Shown piece after piece: positions 56,670 through 64,000 of a stretch of DNA of 64,000 nucleotides. The DNA is from Owenia fusiformis (taxonomy: Eukaryota; Annelida; Polychaeta; Sabellida; Oweniidae). Numbering within the stretch: the first letter of the stretch is position 1; every line of letters starts with the position of its first letter. A model generated the notes under the pieces. That model searched no databases. It was not told the origin of the DNA and saw nothing but the letters and a program-made list of their open reading frames with translations. The translations under genes were made by a program, and so were the position numbers. Location: contig CAIIXF020000011.1 in NCBI GenBank assembly GCA_903813345.2, forward strand, positions 16,599,754 through 16,663,753, in the 5' to 3' direction.

Positions 56670-57245
56670 TTTCCAGGACTTGACGAAACGCTTTTCCCCT
56701 TTGCATTGAGATGTATGGGATCGTAGGAGTCATCTATCAAATTTGACCATTGATTCTATATTGGGTGGTATGTGGGTGATGTAGGAACAAAAGTCTATTG
56801 CCCTTATGATGATGAATATCATTTAACAATTTGAAATTGGTAGATAAAATATTGAATTATATTGAATGCCTTCTGAAGCAGTATTGATCGAGGATTTGAA
56901 AGGATGCCATGAGCGTTGAAATAGTTCTCCAATATAAAAGGCTTTTAATGAAGGATGTATATCTAAATATTGTTCAGCCAAAGTGATGAGATTTTTTGCA
57001 ACAAAGGTAGATGATCTATGAACCAGATCATTTTATCCTAGCTGTAATATAGCCATATCTGGATAGGGATTTTTATATTTTACATCATCTGAAATTGTTT
57101 AATTGTATATACAATGATGGTATTATAGTTAACTATGTCTTCCTTTAATTTAAAGTCAAAATGGTTAGATTCTTCTATTTTCCGAACAAAACTGTGGCCT
57201 ATAATGCTGACCCTAATAACATTAGGCATCTCTAATTGTCTTGTA
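56670..57245 (-). pseudogene. SGNH/GDSL hydrolase-like domain of the retrotransposon
   Basis: Minus-strand reading gives MPNVIRVSIIGHSFVRKIEE, where GHSFV fits SGNH block I, then NTIIVYTIKQFQ. After a frame change it gives PDMAILQLG, a stop, NDLVHRSSTFVAKNLITLAE, where LG.NDL fits block III (GxND), and then YLDIHPSLKAFYIGELFQRS. An SGNH domain accompanying DIRS/Ngaro-like elements is known in some animals; its role there is unclear. At least one stop and one frameshift make this copy inactive. Its place upstream of Gag is notable. Confidence 0.6.
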
Positions 57246-58293
57246 TAATGGGAGAAGAAAGGTAAGGATAATATTGACTATTGTCTTATCCTCAGAGTAA
57301 AGTTTATTATGTGCAATAAGGTGTCAGAAATATAGAAGAAAAGGAATAATTATAGCTCTCTCAAGAGATAAATATATATCAAATAATAAAATGATATCTG
57401 TACCTTAATGGTACTATGAATAATCCCAATAACAACCAGAAATCTCTGGAATGGGATAATAAAATAGAATAGAAATATTTATTTAATAGCCTACAAGGTT
57501 ACTTACACTCGTAAATAAATGAAATATCTATTATTAGATTGGATGGAGTCTATTGAACGTAACTTGAGGACATGTATGTGACTTACTTAGGTCCAAACCT
57601 TCTCTATATTCCGGCTTTGAGTAGAAAGATTAGCTGCCTTGGTGTTGTAAATATTGTAAATCAATGTGTCACACACACAGGAAATACGGCATAATAATAT
57701 GAAATATATCTTTATGTATAGATTTGAGAAACATCAGCACACATCTCCGTCTGAATCTATTGTTATATTTGATTTCTTTAAGCGAGAATAATTTCAAAGT
57801 TTCCTACATTATTGACGTCTGGAACCGGAAGCCATTTTTAGCTACAGCGAGAAAATTTAACCATGTGTCAAACTCCGAAAAGAAATTTTGAAATATCTAA
57901 AACCAGACAAGCAACGCTTCATCCTAAATATAATTAATATAAAATGATTTCTAGGTGCGTGTAGCAATTTTTACATACGAAATACGAGTACATACGAAAT
58001 AGATGAAGTTACATCTAGCTGTAAGGTAGAGACTCGAGTAAAATGTGACGTGTCCATATTCATCAATAAATTAATTCTTTTGTATAAATTCAAGTTTTAA
58101 ACCATATGTACGAGATATCAATTGAATACTTCAAACATAAAACTACAAAGTCATAAAGACAAAAGATAAAACGTGTTTGAAATTTTTTTTTGAACTTTTT
58201 TAAACTGACGTTTTTTGTGTGAAATATTACGATAAAATTTTCACAAAACGATTCAGCGATAGATAAATGTATATACAAGAGATAAATGTCGAT

Positions 58294-58561
58294 AAAAAGA
58301 ATCGAAATGTATAACTTACATTGATGTTAATGGATTTTGTACGCACCTAGGGAGAAAACCCTCCAACTACAATCCTATCGATATCTCGTCTAAAGTCTCA
58401 TCTCGTACTCTCGAGATCTGAAGCTTGATGTTTCGTTCAGTGTAACTTACCAGAAACATTTACCTGGGATAACCGGGGAATGGTCTTCTTAGGGCTTGTT
58501 CATACCTAAACCTTAACCGACTCTCACATTGCCATAAATGAAATTATTGTCAATAATTTGA
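58294..58561 (-). repeat. Retrotransposon split repeat A1 (5' end)
   Basis: Outer left (5') repeat of the minus-strand element, a copy of 52,014-52,280. It ends 50 bases before the acceptor of the PAN gene's last exon. Confidence 0.85.
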
Positions 58562-58614
58562 ATATATGGATACTCCTAATTATATGTGTTTTAAATTTTA
58601 TTTCTGTTTTTCAG

Positions 58615-58870
58615 GTACATGTTTAAGGATGAAACGGTGTACATCTCTGAGCGTCTAAACTGGAATATCATAGAGGGAAGTATCACTGATCAGTTCAATC
58701 TTCGTGACCCTCGGTCAGATAATATCTGGATTAACATACCACCGCATATTACAGGAATCAGCAATACTCAATACACTGATATGTATCTGCTTTTTGTAGG
58801 GAATGAGTATTGCACATACAATACACAGACCAAGGCAATCGTACATGGACCAGCATGTTTAGTGATATAG
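58615..58870 (+). CDS. Secreted PAN-domain protein, last exon
   Basis: Acceptor TTTCTGTTTTTCAG joins exon 4 in phase 2 and gives YMFKDETVYISERLNWNIIE, GSITDQFNLRDPRSDNIWIN, IPPHITGISNTQYTDMYLLF, VGNEYCTYNTQTKAIVHGPA, CLVI and a stop at 58,868-58,870. The two YxFK...Y / YLLFVGNEYCTYN segments spaced by ~45 residues look like successive hemopexin blades (tYfFkGdkYwrY). The whole protein would be signal peptide, PAN, Thr-rich stalk, then a hemopexin-like domain: ~400 residues, secreted. Confidence 0.7.
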
Positions 58871-58874
58871 CTAT

Positions 58875-59385
58875 AAACTGACATATTCAGAAACAATACC
58901 TGTACAAAGATTATTTACACAACTTGCATGTCACTCTTGGTATCTTGTTCTAAATTTCATAGCAATCGAGCACAGTAAAAACTATGGGACATATATGTAT
59001 AGAATATAAACAATATTTGGCCAACTGTATTTGACTTATTATCAGGAAGGACATACATACAGACATACGTACAGACAAATGAAAGGGGGCCATTCTCTAT
59101 ACCCCCCTAACTTCATTTGACAGAAGACCAATTGGTTCAAAGCTAATTACCGGATGAAACTAAAAGGCTATGAAACAAATAGAAAATAGATTAAGTGATA
59201 CAAGTCCCAATTAATCAATTACCTTTATGACTCTATTAAAAATTCAATGAGCCTAATTAAGCTTTGTTTACTTCTGGTGTCAAAATTGGCAATTACTTGA
59301 AAACTGCAAGGACTCAGGAAATGGTGATGATGGGTTAAAAGAGAAGAACAAGGTACATGATGTGAACAAAATCACTTCATCCAAT
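58875..59385. other. 3' flank of the PAN gene, nothing else seen
   Basis: It contains a short ACATACATACAGACATACGT microsatellite (59,050-59,076) and GGGGGCCATTCTCTATACCC, a phrase typical of dispersed repeats. No AATAAA was found close to the stop that I can point to with confidence. Confidence 0.4.
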
Positions 59386-60228
59386 AATAGACAGGTTCCA
59401 ATTCAAATAATTCAAGTTTTTGAGGCATTTTTTAGAAAAAGCAACAGACCTATTTTTACTAGATCAGTTTTTCATGCTGATAAAGATATTAAAAGATGAC
59501 AGCTCAACGGGGTGGTCACGACACTAAATTTTGGCATTTTTACCCCCCTAGGAAAATATTCTAGGGGGTACTATGAAACTAGTTCATGACTCCAATGATA
59601 TATGAGCTAATGTTCTGAGTTGTACACCATACATTGCTAGTACAAATATGAATACTCTCCTAAAGTTATAGGTTGATACCTTATTGGTCTCAGAAAAATA
59701 CAAAAAAACAGGAAAAAGATACGCAATTTTTGTCTTGCCAATTTTATATTTGTAGCTCCAAGCACAATATGCCAGCTTTAACAGCTCATAGTAGTATTCT
59801 AAAAACATTTCCAAGCTATGTGCGATATTGTAATACATCTATTTTAGTTATGAAGTACTATTTTGTAATTTTAATATGACTTTATAGTGCCCTACCCCTG
59901 GAAAATTGAAGAAAGTGGATGTGGTGAATTTTATCATTTTGCAGCATTAAGTTAGAATCATGTATTGATAGACACCAAATCAATAAATTCATACCATCAT
60001 CAAATGTTAGGTGACATTCTAATTCATTTATTACTAGAATATAGGACTTAAGATATTTTATATGTAAGTTTTCAATTTAGTACATGTATCATAATGAAAT
60101 CTAGTGTAATCACATACTAGAGAGGTTGGCATACAGTCTGGACATTGACATAAAGTCTAAACATTATAATCATCAATTGATTTCATTTAAGCAACTAGAC
60201 TATGGTGGTCATCATGCACAAGTAATGT

Positions 60229-60415
60229 ACAGTAGAACCTGCTAAGTGGAACACCTCTGTAAGTGGAACACCTCCCAAGTGGAACGCCTTTTCAACGTCC
60301 CGTTTTAAAAACCCATTGACTTAATGTTAATTGAACCTCTGTAAGTGGAACACCTCCAAACTTGAACAGTGAACACCCCATATTGAAAAATTAACCTGCT
60401 AAGTGGAACAGTCAA
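60229..60415. repeat. AAGTGGAACACC tandem motif
   Basis: CAGTAGAACCTGCTAAGTGG starts a tract with six AAGTGGAACRCC-like words and a second CCTGCTAAGTGGAACA near the end. It is a relative of the tract at 50,722. Confidence 0.6.
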
Positions 60416-60419
60416 TTTC

Positions 60420-61090
60420 CATAGATTGCAATATTGATATATGTAAACAGAATTAATCTCCTTCAATGATATCTGGGTATGAAAACAGGTAATACTGTGA
60501 TAATTGGCAAATTAGGACTTTACTAGATTTTAATGGATTAACCTCCTGTGGAGGTCAACATGTGATGCAACCAATAATTAATTTGATAATCAGCAAATTA
60601 GGACTTCCTAAGATTATCATTCAGAAAATTGGATTAACCTCCTGTAGAACTGGACACATGATGCTACCACTAATTAATATCCCTTGCTGTTTGTTTCAAA
60701 CTTGATAAGTAAGATTAAAAATGTCATTTAAAAACAATTGAATTATTAGCAGTAGGAACAAGTCTTTAAAACTTAATTGCCTAATCTTTGTACCCGAGAC
60801 TGGCACAATTAGGAGGATTAAGAATGTCAGAAAACATTTTTGGCAGAATGAGGAGGATATATACCTTTATCCCATACTTGGAGGTGTTACAGGTACATAA
60901 AGCCGGTTTGTAAAAACTTATATTTTAATCAGCGGGCAGATATAGCTTTACGTCCCGCTCCAAGCGGGCAGATATAGTATATCTGCCCGCTACGTCATAA
61001 TCGCCGCTCGCATATTTGTTCATAATTTGTAACATTTGCGTAATGACTGTAGACGACAATGGAGAAAACACAGACAATCGGGATCTGTTT
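60420..61090. other. Intronic DNA, small repeats only
   Basis: A ~120-base imperfect direct repeat (GATTAACCTCCTGT at 60,536 and 60,633) is present. A short palindromic stretch with GCGGGCAGATATA (60,931 and 60,964) lies at 60,930-60,993. No exon is seen. Confidence 0.45.
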
Positions 61091-61096
61091 GATGGT

Positions 61097-61685
61097 TTTA
61101 ACCCCCCTATCACACCAAACTAGTTCTTACACGTTCTTGCCAGTCCTACGAAAATGTCGTAAAACGGGCTCAATCTGGCTGCGGTCGGGATATATGTCTA
61201 AAATAATTAGCTACCTCGTTCATAAACAGTCTTCAATACGTCCATCTCATTCGCAGTTCGTTCAGGTCGCACCACGTCGGTGTGCAACGTAGTATAAACT
61301 GTCCATTAGTCTAGAAGGTCATCATGACCTGATTACAGAACGGTATGGTCGCCATCGAATTTTGAATCGATTCAAAATTCTAAATCACATACCCCGTCCG
61401 GGAAAGTCCATGAAGTTCGTAAACAGACCGTAGAACGTTGTAGCCATGTTCATTCAGTTCGCACACAGTTTAAAACCGATTCGGCAACGTTTTGATGATC
61501 ACCAGAAAATTTTGAGCATGTTCTAAGTGCTGGAGGACCTACTAGTTCTAGTAGTTTCACGAAGTTTGTAAACAGATCCCAAACGGTTCTTAGTGGGTTC
61601 TTAGTACGTCAAATCAGTTCTTGCACAGTTTAAGCCCGTTTTCGAGAACGCAGTGAGAACTAGTTTGGTGTGATAGTAGGGTAAA
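61097..61685. mobile_element. 589-bp MITE with ATCACACCAAACTAGTTCT ends
   Basis: CTATCACACCAAACTAGTTC at the left is matched by GAACTAGTTTGGTGTGATAG at the right (arms ~38 bases including CCCT tips). The interior has several GTTCGTAAACAGACCG-like words. It is nested inside the 59,388-63,753 unit. Confidence 0.8.
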
Positions 61686-61689
61686 AAAG

Positions 61690-63215
61690 GGAAGGAGCAT
61701 CCAATTAATCAATCAAAAATTCGAGAAAATAAATGTTGGAATATTTGAGAGAACAGGAAAATCCGCCCACGGCCAAGAAAACAAAACTGGACATGAATAT
61801 TCTAAAATATTTCCACGATTGAACAATGTGAACCAGATGACCAAGATTGGGTATGGGATTTGCCTTTGGGCAAATATATTATATTGGCCTCGGGATAATC
61901 CCAATATCTTGAACCTCATATAGGATAATCTCTATGTCTTCATGGTCAGAAAATAGTCATAATCAAAGATATAACTGTCTGAAATTGTTTGTGATTACTT
62001 ACCTGAACCTTTCCAGGTCAAATCAGGAGTGACAAAATTATTTCCACCAAATTTTAGACATGTCTTCAAATACGATAATATTTTCTTCATAAGATAGAAT
62101 GTCACTTGTGAAATTTATTGATTGACCTGAGATCGTACCACATCTTTATGACATAGAAGCGAAATAGCCATATTGAACTTTAATGATGTTTGTTTAATTG
62201 TTGTTTGCCACTTTTCGACAATTGTCAAAATTTGGGGGTTTTGGGGAGGGGTACAATTAGGTTAAAAAATTCACCTGATTCAGACTATCCTTAAATGAGC
62301 ACTGATTCACCCGAGAGCATAACTTTTTCAAAACATGTAAGTGTTATTTTTGGACCACTCACATTAATGTTTCGTCTAATTTTCCCTCAGAGTTTCATCA
62401 TCATTGTCCAAATCTTAGGCCATATTTGTTGAGATATATGAATGTTCATTATTAAAATCTTGCCTTCCTTTGCAGTTGGAAAAGATTCGGCATTAGGTGT
62501 TAGAGGTCCCAGAGCACGATAAATAAATAAAAATAACAACAAAATGACATAGAACTGATAGACGTTTTCTCTTGTGCGTGTCAGCCATGGTCTACCAAAT
62601 TGCTATTCAGTAGGAAGAAACTCATTTTTCAGTTTCCATTTTAATTTCCTGACAAATAGAGCGATCATCTCAGGTTTTTATCTATGATCTATGTGTCGCC
62701 CTAGCAACTTCTGTTTTAGAGAACAATAGAACAATAGAAAATATTACTTTACCATAATTTTAATCATCCCACATTGTAGACATATTTAGAATCAAAAATA
62801 TGAAGAGAATGACAAAACCTCTTAAAACACATTTCTTAGGAAACAAATAGTGTCGTATTCTTGTTACTATGGCAACAGAGTTTTTTCTTTTTGTCATTTT
62901 TGTCATACAGATTACAGCTATAACACCAGGACCAAATCCTGAAAATTTGAATTCAGTATCTTCATTAGTATCTTAGATATATAGGTTTCTTATAGTATCC
63001 CCTGCAGATTTTATCGGAGTATAAGGAAAATGCTCTGAAGAGGGTTGCCCAAGGATGCCACTTAACACTATTTTTGAGGTCCCAACCCTCTATTCATGGG
63101 AATAGTTAACCATTGTAAAGCTTCTCATGGTTAACTGACAGAATTGATTGTATCTTCAACTAAGAAGACAATAAAATGTTATAAAACCAGAAGAAAACCA
63201 CACCAACTTTCTTCT
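61690..63215. other. Intronic DNA, nothing recognised
   Basis: Part of the long MORC-like intron. The stretch 61,840-61,930 with TTGGGCAAATATATTATATT and GGGATAATCCC resembles the dispersed repeat near 26.7 kb. There is no exon. Confidence 0.4.
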
Positions 63216-63825
63216 ATTTACCAGGGGTAGGGCACTATAAAGTCATATTAAAATTACAAAATAGTACTTCATCACTATAATAGATGTATTACAATATCAC
63301 ACATAGCTTGGGAATGTTGTTAGAATACTACTTTGAGCTGTTTAAGTTATCATATTTTGCTTGAAGCTACAAATATAAAATAAGCAAGAAAAAAATGACA
63401 AAAATTGCATATTTTTTTCTAATTAATTGTATTTTTCCGAAACCAACAAAGATATCAACCTATAACTTTAGGGTAGTATTCATCTCTGTACTAACAATGT
63501 ATGCTGTAGAACTCAGAACAAAAGTTTATATATCCTTTGAGTTATGAACTAGTTTCATAGTACCCCCTAGAATATTTTCCTAGGGGGTAAAAACGCTAAA
63601 ATTCAGTGTCGTGACCACCCCGTTGAGCTGTCATCTTTTAATATCTTTATCAGCATGAAAAACTGATCCAGAAGAAATAGGACTGTTGCTTTTTCTAAAA
63701 AATGCCTCAAAAACCCTTTCCCTTGAGATATTCTGAAATTGGAACCTGTCTATAAGCACAAAGAAGAAAACAGAACAGTTTTCCTGGAATGACATATAAT
63801 AATGTAATGTATAATTTATGCTTAC

Positions 63826-63929
63826 TGGTATTTGTCATTGCGTATAAAGTCCTGCTTGATGTGATTGGCTTCCAGGAAATCCACTGAGGTCACCACTCCT
63901 ATAACTCCTTCACCGAGACTATCAGAAGC
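63826..63929 (-). CDS. MORC3-like gene, exon of the S5/post-ATPase region
   Basis: Bounded by TATTTATTCCTAG and GTAAGC. It reads ASDSLGEGVIGVVTSVDFLE, ANHIKQDFIRNDKY. This aligns, from memory of the family, with the MORC segment '[20 protein letters not shown]' just after the GHKL ATPase/S5 fold. It joins the next exon (45,183) in phase 2 without missing residues, so the intron between them is 18.6 kb. The ATP-binding exons lie to the right, outside the window. Confidence 0.8.
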
Positions 63930-64000
63930 CTAGGAATAAATAGATTAATCCTAAACTAAACAAACTAACAAAGTTAGCAAATGGAACTTTTCAAAAGTGT

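Larger units (their letters stand above)
51739..58561 (-). mobile_element. Ngaro/PAT-type tyrosine-recombinase retrotransposon (6.8 kb)
   Basis: Read leftwards, the element has repeat A1 (58,561-58,294), coding parts, then B1 (52,515-52,281), A2 (52,280-52,014) and B2 (51,973-51,739). A1 and A2 are ~267-bp near-identical copies, and B1 and B2 are ~235-bp near-identical copies. This 'A1-ORFs-B1A2B2' split-direct-repeat layout is diagnostic of Ngaro and PAT elements. Coding order is SGNH-like domain, Gag, reverse transcriptase/RNase H, tyrosine recombinase, all with stops or frameshifts. About 46 bases of other sequence (51,974-52,019) separate B2 from A2. The element lies antisense in the last intron of the PAN gene. 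No target duplication is expected for this class. Confidence 0.85.
59388..63753. mobile_element. 4.4-kb unit bounded by ~515-bp inverted repeats
   Basis: The left arm runs from TAGACAGGTTCCAATT (59,389) through GACAGCTCAACGGGGTGGTC to GCCCTACCCCTGG (~59,902). The right arm (63,222-63,753) is its reverse complement at ~85-90% identity, with CCCCTAGAATATTTTCCTAG shared. The 3.3-kb interior has other repeats but no transposase I can recognise. It may be a large non-autonomous TIR element or an inverted duplication of a smaller element whose internal tip is CCAGGGGTAGGGCACTATAA. Confidence 0.75.

Noticed and set aside
61059-61292. 77-codon plus-strand frame
   Set aside because: Runs through the end of an inverted-repeat MITE; no homology recognised.

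Overview
This is AT-rich metazoan nuclear DNA: long introns with GT-AG sites, AATAAA signals, many inverted-repeat transposons, satellites and few exons. A MORC3-like gene, an ankyrin/SOCS-box gene, a single-exon Golgi-type glycosyltransferase, a PAN-domain secreted protein and a tyrosine-recombinase retrotransposon point to a marine invertebrate. A mollusc (perhaps a bivalve) is my best guess from general repeat style; the species is not established.

Layout. 1-2.8 kb: satellite of ~348-bp units that flips orientation at ~1.29 kb. 3.2-3.45 kb: last exon of an unrecognised cysteine-containing protein (+). 3.9-8.7 kb: small inverted-repeat elements and two CATGCA-rich tracts. 9.1-10.2 kb: decayed P-element/THAP9-like transposase (-). 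10.4-20.66 kb: five tandem units of ~2.2-2.5 kb with conserved, splice-flanked reading frames, including a candidate membrane-anchor exon. 20.7-24.3 kb: hairpin elements, a ~90-bp tandem array and a dead mariner lying at the centre of a palindrome. 27.2-28.0 kb: foldback element. 28.8-29.9 kb: glycosyltransferase (-). 30.56-31.62 kb: second mariner-like element. 32.3-33.7 kb: ankyrin/SOCS-box gene (+), followed by a broken fragment of itself. 34.3-38.1 kb: several TIR elements.

From 38.4 kb to the right edge the minus strand carries the 3' half of a MORC3-like gene. Six exons join in phase: post-ATPase region, CW zinc finger, coiled coil, SUMO-interaction motif and three SUMO-acceptor motifs. 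Its ATPase end lies beyond the window. Its 18.6-kb intron contains, on the opposite strand, a five-exon gene for a secreted PAN/Thr-rich/hemopexin-like protein (48.06-58.87 kb). The last intron of that inner gene contains a 6.8-kb Ngaro/PAT-type retrotransposon with split direct repeats and a decayed SGNH hydrolase domain. The arrangement is gene within intron, with a retrotransposon within the inner gene's intron. The same MORC intron also holds a 4.4-kb element with ~515-bp inverted arms.

The genes show no common pathway. The best-supported host genes suggest ubiquitin ligase substrate recognition, chromatin/SUMO biology, glycan synthesis and a secreted protein. Calls come from reading motifs and splice sites by eye; no database search or transcript data were used.
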